DNA of 64,000 bases from Paenibacillus nanensis. GTDB taxonomy: Bacteria; Bacillota; Bacilli; Paenibacillales; Paenibacillaceae. Numbering within the stretch: position 1 is the first letter of the stretch; every line of letters begins with the position of its first letter. This document shows positions 34,268-42,424 of this stretch, piece by piece. The stretch is taken from contig NZ_QXQA01000021.1 of NCBI RefSeq assembly GCF_003583765.1, positions 41,688 to 105,687 of the forward strand. Reading direction: 5' to 3'. The translations under genes and the position numbers were made by a program. The notes beneath the pieces were generated by a model. The model was given only the letters and a program-made list of their open reading frames with translations, did no database searches and was not told the origin of the DNA.

Positions 34268-35761
34268 ATGTCATTTTTCAGTAAAATCCTATCCTACATG
34301 CTAGTGACAAAGCCTGATCCGCCAACGCATCAAAGCCCTGCGGAAACGGAAAGCAACGAACCGCCGTCATTCGAGCATACGCAAAACGAATTCCGCGATT
34401 GTATGGATTTCACGGAAAGAACCTTCCCGTCCAACTCGGCCAAGGCCGTCTATCTCGTCACCCTGGCAGGCAACGATGAACTGTTGCGTGAGGTGATCGG
34501 ACCGCTCTCTACCGCTAAGGATGACGCTCTGCCCGCGATTCTTGAGCAGTCTCCATACAGCCGGGTAACCGATTCGAAGGTATGCATCAAGGACATATTG
34601 AGCGGGAGGGCCGTTATCTTCTTTCAGAATGAAGCCTACTCCGTCGATATCGCGCATCCCGTCGGCCGATCCATCGAACAATCGGAGACGGAGACCGTTA
34701 TTGCCGGACCGCATGACGGCTTTGTCGAAAATATCGGCCAAAATTTAGGTTCTGTCCGTAAAAGAATCCGGAGCTCCCATCTAAAGGCGATACGTCTGCA
34801 AGTCGGAGAGATTACAAAAACGGATGTCGTTCTCATCTACTTGGAGGATATCGCCAATAAGGACTATGTGAATACGCTGGTCGAACGGATCCAAAGCGTC
34901 GAAATCGACGCCGTATTTGAAGCGAACATGCTGGTGCAGCTCATTGACGACAATCCGAATTCCGTGTTTCCCCAGTACATGACGACCGAGCGGCCTGATT
35001 CCATTTGCTCCAAAATTTTATCGGGCCGCGTTGCCTGCTTTGTAGACGGCAGCCCGTCAGGGATCAGCGCGCCGACTTCGTTTTTCGAATTTTTCTCGTC
35101 GCCGGACGATTACTATCAGCGATGGCATTTGGGGACTGCCCTGCGGATGCTCCGTTTTCTTGGGTTTGTCATTACGATCGGCTTTACGTCCTTATACGTT
35201 TCCGTAACCACGTTCCATTACGAGATGATTCCGCATACGATGCTTCTCAACCTGACGGAATCAAGGAACAAGGTGCCGTTCCCGCCTTTGATCGAGGCTT
35301 TGCTGATGGAAACGACCATTGAGCTGCTAAGGGAAGCCGGGGCAAGATTGCCTACCAAGATCGGGCAAACCCTCGGTATCGTAGGCGGTATCGTCATCGG
35401 ACAAGCGGCGGTGCAGGCGGGGTTTACCAGCAACATTCTCATCATTGCCGTCGCGTCTTCCGCCATCGCTTCCTTTACGATTCCGAGCTATATTATGAGC
35501 GCCACCTTGAGGCTTATCCGGTTCGGCCTCATTATTATGGCCGGATTTCTGGGGAACCTGGGACTCCTTATCGGCATGGGAATCCTCATCATTCATATCG
35601 CCGGCGTGACCAATTTGGGAAGCTCCTATCTTAGCCCGTTGGCGCCTATGAACAAAAAGGATTGGCTGGACACCTTCATAAGAGGACCGCTGGCGGTGCT
35701 GAACAAACGCCCCTCCCAATCTCGTTCCGCTAACGCGACGAAACAAAAGATGAAAAAATAA
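34268..35761 (+). CDS. Spore germination protein, GerA/GerKA type
   Basis: 497 residues from ATG 34268, which fits GAGGTGGG four bases upstream better than GTG 34259. The N-terminal half is soluble (NSAKAVYLVTLAGNDELLRE; ILSGRAVIFFQ), and the C-terminal half has about four to five membrane helices with RKVPFPPLIEALLMETTIEL-like sequence (NKVPFPPLIEALLMETTIEL), LREAGARLPTKIGQTLGIVG and GQAAVQAGFTS, diagnostic of GerA-type A subunits. It forms the inner-membrane nutrient receptor with the B and C subunits encoded next. Expression in the forespore is known for the family. I found no convincing sigma-G promoter. Confidence 0.93.
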   Translation: MSFFSKILSYMLVTKPDPPTHQSPAETESNEPPSFEHTQNEFRDCMDFTERTFPSNSAKAVYLVTLAGNDELLREVIGPLSTAKDDALPAILEQSPYSRVTDSKVCIKDILSGRAVIFFQNEAYSVDIAHPVGRSIEQSETETVIAGPHDGFVENIGQNLGSVRKRIRSSHLKAIRLQVGEITKTDVVLIYLEDIANKDYVNTLVERIQSVEIDAVFEANMLVQLIDDNPNSVFPQYMTTERPDSICSKILSGRVACFVDGSPSGISAPTSFFEFFSSPDDYYQRWHLGTALRMLRFLGFVITIGFTSLYVSVTTFHYEMIPHTMLLNLTESRNKVPFPPLIEALLMETTIELLREAGARLPTKIGQTLGIVGGIVIGQAAVQAGFTSNILIIAVASSAIASFTIPSYIMSATLRLIRFGLIIMAGFLGNLGLLIGMGILIIHIAGVTNLGSSYLSPLAPMNKKDWLDTFIRGPLAVLNKRPSQSRSANATKQKMKK

Positions 35762-35783
35762 CGCAGTCAAAGTAGGAAAGCAG

Positions 35784-36887
35784 ATGAAAGAAAAATTAAA
35801 TTATATTCACATCGTATTTCTGTTATATGTGGTGCAGTCAAACGTTTTTTTATTTTCCGTGCCGCGAATCGTCGCCGAAAATTTCGGAACGAATGGCTGG
35901 ATCGCCTTTCTCCTGTGCTCAGCCGCCGTGCTGCTGAACATCTTCTTGTATGCTTTGGTGTACAAGCTGGGTAAAGGCCGATCCGTATTCGATATTCTCG
36001 AAAGCAGCCTGCCAAAGGCAATCGTATATCCCATCTACTTAGCCGTCGCCCTGTTCTGGATCGCGCTCGGTTCTTTCGTCGGGAAGCAATACATGAACGT
36101 TCTGCAGACCGTCACGTTCCCGACCACCAACACCATGCTCATTTATTTACTTTATGCCTATATGCTCTATCTCTTATTAACGAAAAGCATTTATGTCATC
36201 GGAAAGGCCAGCATTTTGTTTTTTTTAGCGACAATATGGATGGTAGCTCTGCTCGTCTATTTCCTTCCCTATTGGGATATTCATAACCTGACTCCTTTTC
36301 TATTCCAAAATGCCGCGAATCCGGTTTCGCTCAAGAACTGGCTCGAGGTGTACAGCGGCTTTATCGGCTATGAACTGGCTGTTCTACTCATTCCCTATGC
36401 CGAAGCGGACAACAAGCTGTTTAAGGGGGTATATTGGGGACATCTGCTGGTCACCTTTGTGTACTTTAGCGTCATCCTCGTTTCCTACGGTTTTTTCGGT
36501 CTTCGATACTTGCAAGCCGCTCAATTCCCGCTGGTGGACCTGCTCGCTTTCATCGAGTTCCCCTTTATAAACCGTATTGAAAACTTGCTTCTGCCCTTTT
36601 TCCTATACAAAAATTTGATGACGACGGTCATGTACTGCTGGGCCGCGATGATGATGATAAAGCGGATTGCCCCGGTCTTTAAACCGAAGGTGCTGGAGGG
36701 GGGCATTGCCCTCGCTTCCATCGGGTTTGCTTCGTATCCGAAGCTGCTGAGGGACAGCCAGCTGCTCGTTCGCCAATCGATTTATGTAGAGATTATGCTG
36801 GCCTTCGCGTTTCCACTCCTTCTCATGATGTTGTTGTATTGGCAAAACATTCGCAGGCGGGGACAAATACATGAGTTTGAAAATTAG
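35784..36887 (+). CDS. Spore germination protein, GerB/GerKB type (APC-superfamily)
   Basis: 367 residues with about ten hydrophobic segments over the whole length, the size and topology of GerAB/GerKB proteins. These belong to the amino-acid/polyamine/organocation superfamily and bind the nutrient germinant. Diagnostic segments are YIHIVFLLYVVQSNVFLFSV at the N-terminus and FIEFPFINRIENLLLPFFLY. It starts 22 bases after the A-subunit gene and overlaps the C-subunit gene by 17 bases. The germinant cannot be predicted. Confidence 0.92.
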   Translation: MKEKLNYIHIVFLLYVVQSNVFLFSVPRIVAENFGTNGWIAFLLCSAAVLLNIFLYALVYKLGKGRSVFDILESSLPKAIVYPIYLAVALFWIALGSFVGKQYMNVLQTVTFPTTNTMLIYLLYAYMLYLLLTKSIYVIGKASILFFLATIWMVALLVYFLPYWDIHNLTPFLFQNAANPVSLKNWLEVYSGFIGYELAVLLIPYAEADNKLFKGVYWGHLLVTFVYFSVILVSYGFFGLRYLQAAQFPLVDLLAFIEFPFINRIENLLLPFFLYKNLMTTVMYCWAAMMMIKRIAPVFKPKVLEGGIALASIGFASYPKLLRDSQLLVRQSIYVEIMLAFAFPLLLMMLLYWQNIRRRGQIHEFEN

Positions 36888-37962
36888 CAAAGTATTTCTG
36901 GTCCTGACCTTGTTGCTTGCCGGCTGCAGCGATCGAAAGATCATTGAGGAGCTTGGCTTCACCCGTCTCACGGCGTTTGACAGCGTGGAGGACAGCGATA
37001 ATATCCGGGTAACCATCAATATTCCCAAGGCGGATCAAAAGGGACGGTTTATCCTGTCCACCGTCGCCAAGACAAGTAAGGAAGCGAAGACCACCTTCTC
37101 CCGGCAGAACAATCGGAAAGTGGTCAGCGGGCAGCTCAGAATGGCGCTTTTCAGCGAAAGCTTAGCTAGAAAGGGCATTTGGAGACATATGGACACCCTT
37201 ATACGGGATCCGGCTATTTCGAAGAAGCTGTTTCTTGCCATTGTCGAGGGAGACGCAGGATCGTTAATCGGCAAGGAATATAAGCCTTATCCGACCACCT
37301 CCGATTATTTAACCAGACTGATGGAAACCGACGAGGATGCCGGTCTCATTCCCGATATAAATCTCTTTACGTTTACAAGGGATTATATGAACGACGGAAT
37401 CGACCCCGTTATGCCCATTCTTAAGCAAAGCGCTAAGTCGGTCATGACAACAGGCGTCGCCCTCTTTCAAGACGACCGCTACGTTGGACGGGTCGAACAT
37501 AAAAAGTCTGTCATCTTCAGCTTGCTCCAAAGGAATGTAAAGGGTGTGGATTTATCTATGCCTATTGCCGACGGGCAGCAAGTGATGCTAGGCAATGTCA
37601 TCAGCCATAGAAAGCTGAAGGTAACAGGCCGTTCCGTCGAGCAGATGAAGCTTATCATCCATGTAGAGGTATACGGCTCGATTCAAGAATATACCGGGCA
37701 ATTGGACTTGAATAAAGGGGCTAACCAGGTCCAGCTGGAAAACGTAATGAGCGAATCATTGAAGAAGCTGGTCACGGAGCTAGTGGACATGTTTCAGAAA
37801 AAAAAGATCGACCCGCTCGGTATCGGCAAGCTCATAAGAAACCGAATGGGATCCTATGCGGAATGGGAAGCTCTCGATCAAAGAAAAACGGTGAGCGAGA
37901 TCCCCGTGGAGGTAGTGGCCGAAGTGCGCATAAAGGACTACGGGCTGCTTCAGGAGGAATAG
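36871..37962 (+). CDS. Spore germination lipoprotein, Ger(x)C type
   Basis: 363 residues. The lipobox is LLLAGCSD, followed by KIIEELGFTRLTAFDSVEDS, NIRVTINIP, and the C-terminal PLGIGKLIRNRMGSYAEWEA of GerAC/GerKC lipoproteins. It is anchored to the outer face of the spore inner membrane and completes the receptor. Its start lies 17 bases inside the B-subunit gene, so translation is probably coupled. The conserved C-terminal LGIG-x-L-x-R block is intact. Last gene of the operon; no clear terminator follows before the GNAT gene. Confidence 0.93.
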   Translation: MSLKISKVFLVLTLLLAGCSDRKIIEELGFTRLTAFDSVEDSDNIRVTINIPKADQKGRFILSTVAKTSKEAKTTFSRQNNRKVVSGQLRMALFSESLARKGIWRHMDTLIRDPAISKKLFLAIVEGDAGSLIGKEYKPYPTTSDYLTRLMETDEDAGLIPDINLFTFTRDYMNDGIDPVMPILKQSAKSVMTTGVALFQDDRYVGRVEHKKSVIFSLLQRNVKGVDLSMPIADGQQVMLGNVISHRKLKVTGRSVEQMKLIIHVEVYGSIQEYTGQLDLNKGANQVQLENVMSESLKKLVTELVDMFQKKKIDPLGIGKLIRNRMGSYAEWEALDQRKTVSEIPVEVVAEVRIKDYGLLQEE

Positions 37963-38063
37963 CGTGCGTACAATATGATTTAAATGATTTTTTCGCTAGC
38001 AGACGCGAAGCAGAGTCTGGTACTATTCACCCTAGAATAAGCAAATAAATTGGGGGCATGGTC

Positions 38064-38615
38064 ATGTTACCGGGAAAACAGGTCAATCTTCGCTTCATTC
38101 AAGACGAGGATTTGCCGGAGCTGCTTACGTTAATGAACGACTTGACGAATAGAGGCGACTACCTTGGAGTCGAGCTGCATCACGAAACGAAGATTCAAAA
38201 ATATTATAACGACGCGGGCTATTGGGAGAGCGACTTCGGCAGAATGCTCATTACCCATAAGTCCGGCCGAATCGCGGGAGCGATTACGTTCTTTAAGGGC
38301 GCTGCCGACAATGAAGGCTACGAGATCGGTTTTCAGATTTATAGAAAGGAAGACCGCGGTAAAGGGTATGCCACCGAGGCGCTTCGACTGTTCAGCAGCT
38401 ACCTGTTCGAGTGGAAGCCGATTCCGCGGCTGCAAATCTGTACAGCGAAGGAGAACGCGGCCGCTAGACGAATTGCGGAAAAGTGCGGATTCGTCTATGA
38501 AGGCACGATGCGGCATGCTTATTTCGCCAGAGGAAAATATGTGGATTTAGACCTCCTGTCGATGCTTCGGCACGAATGTCCGCCATTGTCGGAGGTTATG
38601 GCCGAGGGATCGTGA
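38064..38615 (+). CDS. GNAT-family N-acetyltransferase (RimJ/RimL type)
   Basis: 183 residues from ATG 38064, which sits seven bases after GGGGG (38052-38056); ATG 38058 is only one base away from it. The fold is clear: LRFIQDEDLPELLTLMNDL, motif A YEIGFQIYRKEDRGKGYATE and motif B NAAARRIAEKCGFVYEGTMR. The tail YVDLDLLSMLRHE is typical of the subfamily. It follows the germination operon by about 100 bases and ends at a terminator shared with the converging MpsC-like gene. Confidence 0.87.
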   Translation: MLPGKQVNLRFIQDEDLPELLTLMNDLTNRGDYLGVELHHETKIQKYYNDAGYWESDFGRMLITHKSGRIAGAITFFKGAADNEGYEIGFQIYRKEDRGKGYATEALRLFSSYLFEWKPIPRLQICTAKENAAARRIAEKCGFVYEGTMRHAYFARGKYVDLDLLSMLRHECPPLSEVMAEGS

Positions 38616-38625
38616 AAACCAGCCT

Positions 38626-38663
38626 AAAAAGGGGCGCGCCTGCAATCGGCCAGCCCCTTTTTT
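38626..38663. terminator. Bidirectional terminator
   Basis: AAAAAGGGGC (38626-38635) pairs with GCCCCTTTTT (38653-38662), with a long partly paired loop. It overlaps the stop codon of the converging MpsC-like gene by one base. Confidence 0.72.
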
Positions 38664-39364
38664 CATGAGAATGGATTTAGGATGAAGACAATGGCGCTTC
38701 GATCCAGCTTGAAATTCCAATCGACGAAGGCATCTGCTACCTTTGCCTTTAATATATGCTGAAACTGTTTAAATTCCCGCAAATGCTTCTTTTCAAGATT
38801 ATGAACCGCCTGCTTTAAATTTTCTTCATAGCCGAGCCGAATCAGCTCTTTGCTCATATCGGTCAAGATCCCGCTGCGCGCAACCAGCAGCGTTCTCTTA
38901 TTAATCATGCAGGAATAGATGCAGTCCGGGCTTTTTTGTACCTTGCTGCTCATATAATCGATCTCCCGATGAACCTCGTCCTTCCCCGTATAGCTCTCCT
39001 GCGTAACGGTTTCGGGTTCGAAGCTCCCCTGCTGCCGCCCTACAAACACGCCGGAGTAATTATGCAATTCCCAATCGTAATAAAATTCCACAATGTTCAT
39101 GCCAGTCAACAGCAGCAAATAGGCTTTGATCTCCGGAATTAACGATGTCATCACAATATCTCTCGTATGCTGGATAGAGCGGACCTGTCCCTGCCTTAAA
39201 AGGATCCTTTCGGTCGGCGTCAAAAAGTTTCGCAAATAAATGACGATAAACGGCCAATTCATACTGACATGGATCGATTGTGGCCCTTTTCCGAAAGCGT
39301 CCCTCAGCAGCTTTCCCACGTGGCTTGCAATTTCATTCGGGTAATAGTTTTCATTCATAGTCAA
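38663..39364 (-). CDS. MpsC/DUF2294-family protein (copy 1)
   Basis: 233 residues, soluble. The family signature LLRDAFGKGPQSIHVSMNWP, then FIVIYLRNFLTPTERILLRQ, is at the N-terminus. A second, weaker half (about 120-230) repeats the pattern (SKVQKSPDCIYSCMINKRTL, ending DRSAIVFILNPFS). DUF2294 is called MpsC, after a Na+-related membrane-potential system in staphylococci, but members in signalling contexts have no known role. TTG 39364, 10 bases after GAGG, parallels the TTG start of copy 2; ATG 39358 is the alternative. It ends a cluster with an RsbT-like kinase and a kinase-RsbR fusion. Confidence 0.85.
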   Translation of the reverse strand: MTMNENYYPNEIASHVGKLLRDAFGKGPQSIHVSMNWPFIVIYLRNFLTPTERILLRQGQVRSIQHTRDIVMTSLIPEIKAYLLLLTGMNIVEFYYDWELHNYSGVFVGRQQGSFEPETVTQESYTGKDEVHREIDYMSSKVQKSPDCIYSCMINKRTLLVARSGILTDMSKELIRLGYEENLKQAVHNLEKKHLREFKQFQHILKAKVADAFVDWNFKLDRSAIVFILNPFS

Positions 39365-39431
39365 AAAAACTCATCCTCAATCTCGTATATACGTCGCCGC
39401 TTAACCTCTATAGGTAAAGGGAATACTCGCA

Positions 39432-40964
39432 CTACTTCGCATACTCCTCAAGGGCCTGTTGAAGCGTCCCTCTCGTCTCCACCTTCTCATGCAGCGCGAT
39501 CCCTAGTTCAACCATTGTATTCGTTATTTCAGGACGAATACCGGTAATAATCGCTTTACAGCCTTGAATGGCGATTCCGTCCACAATTTTAAACAGATGG
39601 GACACAATGGCCGTGTCCATAAAAGCGACGCCGGACAAGTCGATAATCATCTTTTTGATTTTCAGCTGATAGATTTGAACCAGCACATGCTCTTGTATTT
39701 TTTTCGCCCGAAGCGTGTCGAGCGTTCCAACGACAGGGAGTATGGCGATATTGTCGGTAAGAGGGATAATCGGTACTGACAAGTCCTCAATGACCTCGCG
39801 CTGCGAACGCAGCACCTCGTTTTTGTACTCCGAGTAGCTGGATGCAAAATGCTTTAAATAGGAGTCGAGCGTGTAATTAACCTGCCGCTCCAGCTCAAAA
39901 AACTGTCGTTGATTCTGCTCCAAATGCGAGTGGTAATTAAAGAGAAAGTCCCAATACAGCATGCGCAGCACTTGAATCCATTCCAGCTTCAAGATGAGAT
40001 CCAAATTGTTTCTGGCCCAATTCCTCCCGTGCTCCTTCGCGTGCAGAATAATGCCGTGTTCATTTCGGTCATTGAGAAGAAGCACCACATTGTGCGCCGA
40101 GTCGAGGACGTAGTCCGCATCGATCGCCGTTTCTTTTATCGTTTCAAACAGCTCTTTCCCCTGCACTTTAAGCAAATCCATAAATTCTTTCTGATTAGCC
40201 AAATAATATTGCGCGAAATCTTGGTGCTCGACGTACTGCAGCTTCAAGCTGACCACTCCTACCTGACTGATATTTTGAATCGGGAATTGAATCGTAAACT
40301 CGGTCCCAACCCCCACTTCGCTCTTGACGCGAATTTTGCCGCTATGCTCATAGATGGTGGAGAACACCTGGGTAAGTCCCATGCCGGTGCCTTCCGTCTT
40401 GGACGTATAGAACGGCGTTCCCAGCAAATTGATTTTTTCCTGCGGAATCCCGACTCCGGTATCCGAAACCTTAATCGTTAGCTCATTATCCGATTTATAG
40501 TGTTTAATCGTAATCGTCCCTTGATCGGAAATCGCTTCAAACGCATTTTTTAACAGGTTGAAGAAAGCCTTTTTCAGCTGATTTCTTTTCCCGTACACTC
40601 TCGCGTCCGTGTCTTGAAAATGCTTTTGAATCGAAACGTCATAGGATCTCTCCTGGAATAGGTACAACAGGGACTCCAATTCGGAACAAAGATTAATGCA
40701 GTCGAACGGCTCATCCTCCAAGTCGGGCTTAGAGACATGCAGCAAGTTTTGCAAGGTGCTAAGAGCGTTCTCCAGCTCCGAATACGCGTAATCCAGATAC
40801 TTATGCTCCGATTCGTGCTTCAGCAGCTGAAGAAACCCTTTCACCGCAGTTAAAGGGTTTTTCACCTCATGGGCGATGCCTGCGGCAATTTGGCCAATGG
40901 AGGCCAGGCGGTCCAGCGTAAGGTCGGATTCATTTACCTTGTCATTTCCATTTGGTACAGACAA
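39432..40964 (-). CDS. Histidine kinase fused to an RsbR-like STAS domain
   Basis: 510 residues in an unusual order. Residues 15-225 form a histidine kinase core: H box GIAHEVKNPLTAVKGF (His32), N box FFNLLKNAFEAI, G1 DTGVGIP and G2 GTGMGLTQVF. No sensor domain precedes it. A helical middle (about 240-390) resembles the N-terminal part of RsbR proteins. The C-terminal STAS domain (about 395-505) starts SQREVIEDLSVPIIPLTDNI and contains IIDLSGVAFMDTAIVSHLF and GIRPEITNTMVELGI, the segments that carry phosphorylated Ser/Thr in RsbR. TTG start, overlapping the RsbT-like gene by 23 bases. Probably scaffolds or competes for that kinase. Confidence 0.87.
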   Translation of the reverse strand: MSVPNGNDKVNESDLTLDRLASIGQIAAGIAHEVKNPLTAVKGFLQLLKHESEHKYLDYAYSELENALSTLQNLLHVSKPDLEDEPFDCINLCSELESLLYLFQERSYDVSIQKHFQDTDARVYGKRNQLKKAFFNLLKNAFEAISDQGTITIKHYKSDNELTIKVSDTGVGIPQEKINLLGTPFYTSKTEGTGMGLTQVFSTIYEHSGKIRVKSEVGVGTEFTIQFPIQNISQVGVVSLKLQYVEHQDFAQYYLANQKEFMDLLKVQGKELFETIKETAIDADYVLDSAHNVVLLLNDRNEHGIILHAKEHGRNWARNNLDLILKLEWIQVLRMLYWDFLFNYHSHLEQNQRQFFELERQVNYTLDSYLKHFASSYSEYKNEVLRSQREVIEDLSVPIIPLTDNIAILPVVGTLDTLRAKKIQEHVLVQIYQLKIKKMIIDLSGVAFMDTAIVSHLFKIVDGIAIQGCKAIITGIRPEITNTMVELGIALHEKVETRGTLQQALEEYAK

Positions 40965-41328
40965 TTTTCGTCCCTTCTTTCGACGTATAAATTTCGAACT
41001 GATCCATCATTCGCTTTGCGCCTGCCAATCCGAGCCCTAAGCCTCGATAAGGTTGGACCGCTTCTCCGCTCATCACCCGATCCAGGTTAGAAATGCCTTT
41101 ACCGCGGTCTTGGACGGTAATCCGAATGCCGCGCCCTTCTACGAATTCGAAGGACACGTATCCTCTGGACTCTGCATGATCCAAGATGTTCCGGGTTAAT
41201 TCCGAAACGGAAACGATCACCTTTTGTTGATTCATTTCCGAAAAAGACAGCTCATTCATCATGACTCGAGCGCTGTGAAGCGCAAGGTAAATATCATCCT
41301 CCGATTGAATTTGCATCCAGTCTGCCAT
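40942..41328 (-). CDS. RsbT-like serine/threonine switch kinase
   Basis: 128 residues of the GHKL ATPase fold. The N box is VSELTRNILDHAE, the G1 box DRGKGISNLD, and the G2 region RGLGLGLAGAKRMMDQFEIY closely resembles RsbT (GLGAGLPGVKRLMDEF, from memory). RsbT kinases phosphorylate STAS proteins of the stressosome and then activate a phosphatase or another output protein. The adjacent gene, overlapping by 23 bases, encodes a STAS partner, so the two are probably made together. The ATG has a distant AGGAGG (15 bases), so translation may be weak or start elsewhere. Confidence 0.88.
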   Translation of the reverse strand: MADWMQIQSEDDIYLALHSARVMMNELSFSEMNQQKVIVSVSELTRNILDHAESRGYVSFEFVEGRGIRITVQDRGKGISNLDRVMSGEAVQPYRGLGLGLAGAKRMMDQFEIYTSKEGTKIVCTKWK

Positions 41329-41363
41329 GGTCTGCGCGTTAATCCTCCTGATAATAATGAAAA

Positions 41364-41405
41364 AAGCCTAAATAAAAGCTGATCCTACAGCTTTTATTTA
41401 GGCTT
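41364..41405 (-). terminator. Long terminator between MpsC copy 2 and the RsbT-like gene
   Basis: Perfect 18-bp stem (41364-41381 with 41388-41405; ends AAGCCTAAATAAAAGCTG / CAGCTTTTATTTAGGCTT) and a T-run on the minus strand. It separates copy 2 from the downstream genes, which would need read-through or their own promoter. Confidence 0.88.
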
Positions 41406-41441
41406 ATGTCCAGCATGGTCTCTGGCTCATTGCTACCCAAA

Positions 41442-42140
41442 TTATTGAGTGGGATTTAACATGAAAACAAACACGCTTTTATCAAGCTCAAAATCCCAGT
41501 CCGCAAAAACATCAATAACTTTCGTATTTAAAATGCGATGAAAATGATTGTTGTTATGCAAATGTCCTTTTTCCAAATTTCGTTTCGCCAGCTTTAACTT
41601 CTCGTCATAGCCGAGCCGAATGAGCTCCTTCTCGATGCTGATCAGAATGCCATTGCGGATAACCAGAAGTGTTCGTTCGTTGAGCATGCACGAATATATC
41701 TCTTCCGGGAGCTTCTGCACGTGCTGGCTTATGCTCGCGATTTCAAGGTGGAGCTCTTCTTTCCCAAAATACATTTCTTGATTGAATAAACCCGGGTCGT
41801 CTTCATAGGACTCGATGCCTACGAAAACTCCAGAATGATTATGTAAGCCCCAATCGTAATAAAACTCACGAATCTGCATGCCTGCAAGAAGAGAAATATA
41901 GGCTCTAACTTCTGGGATGAGCGATTTCATCAGCAGGTCTCTTGTTTGCTGAATAAAAAACACCTGATCTTGCTCGAAAAGGACTTTTTCCGTAGGCGAC
42001 AGTAAGCCGCGCAAGTAAAACACAATGAACGGCCTGCGGATACTGACATAGACCGACTGCGGTCCTTTCCCGAATGCTTCTCTAAGCAGCCTTGCAACAT
42101 GACTGGCTAGATCCGATTGAATGTTCTTTTCTTGATCCAA
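41442..42140 (-). CDS. MpsC/DUF2294-family protein (copy 2)
   Basis: 232 residues, a close paralogue of the protein at 38663-39364 over its full length (LLREAFGKGPQSVYVSIRRP, FIVFYLRGLLSPTEKVLFEQ; second half HVQKLPEEIYSCMLNERTLL). The likely start is TTG 42140, about ten bases after GAGGG, with no suitable ATG. A sigma-A promoter lies at 42195-42223 and the leader folds into a hairpin. A strong terminator follows, so it may be transcribed alone. Its role is unknown; the flanking of the kinase pair by both copies suggests they act with it. Confidence 0.85.
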   Translation of the reverse strand: MDQEKNIQSDLASHVARLLREAFGKGPQSVYVSIRRPFIVFYLRGLLSPTEKVLFEQDQVFFIQQTRDLLMKSLIPEVRAYISLLAGMQIREFYYDWGLHNHSGVFVGIESYEDDPGLFNQEMYFGKEELHLEIASISQHVQKLPEEIYSCMLNERTLLVIRNGILISIEKELIRLGYDEKLKLAKRNLEKGHLHNNNHFHRILNTKVIDVFADWDFELDKSVFVFMLNPTQ

Positions 42141-42161
42141 AAAGTATCATCCCTCATGTGA

Positions 42162-42186
42162 GGTAAAAGCATTAAATTCTTTTACC
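42162..42186 (-). promoter_or_regulatory. 5'-terminal leader hairpin of MpsC copy 2 mRNA
   Basis: GGTAAAAG (42162-42169) and CTTTTACC (42179-42186) form a perfect 8-bp stem with a 9-base loop. It begins within a base or two of the expected transcription start, so the mRNA would start with a hairpin that could stabilise or regulate it. Confidence 0.5.
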
Positions 42187-42194
42187 CGTCACCT

Positions 42195-42223
42195 ATTGTA
42201 CCTATTAAATAGGAGTCAAGCAA
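42195..42223 (-). promoter_or_regulatory. Sigma-A promoter of MpsC copy 2
   Basis: On the minus strand TTGCTT (42218-42223), 17-base spacer, TACAAT (42195-42200). The spacer contains the imperfect palindrome CCTATTAAATAGG, a possible regulator site between -35 and -10. Confidence 0.6.
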
Positions 42224-42399
42224 CCGCTCTCAAAAATTTACTTCATCATTCTTGACTAAATTGTTTTTTTTATTCATAAAACGACGTTAAAAGACACGGT
42301 AAGACAAATCCGTGCCTCTCGAACTAATCGGGTTAGATTCCTGCCTGACCTATTTCATTCCTATTATTACCAAATGTTTTAAAAAAATCCAATAAAGAA

Positions 42400-42420
42400 A
42401 GCCCCTCTTTCGAAGGGCTA
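42400..42420 (-). terminator. Terminator of the histidine phosphatase gene
   Basis: AGCCC-c-TC pairs with GA-a-GGGCT around TTTC; a T-rich run follows on the minus strand. Confidence 0.65.
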
Positions 42421-42424
42421 TCGT

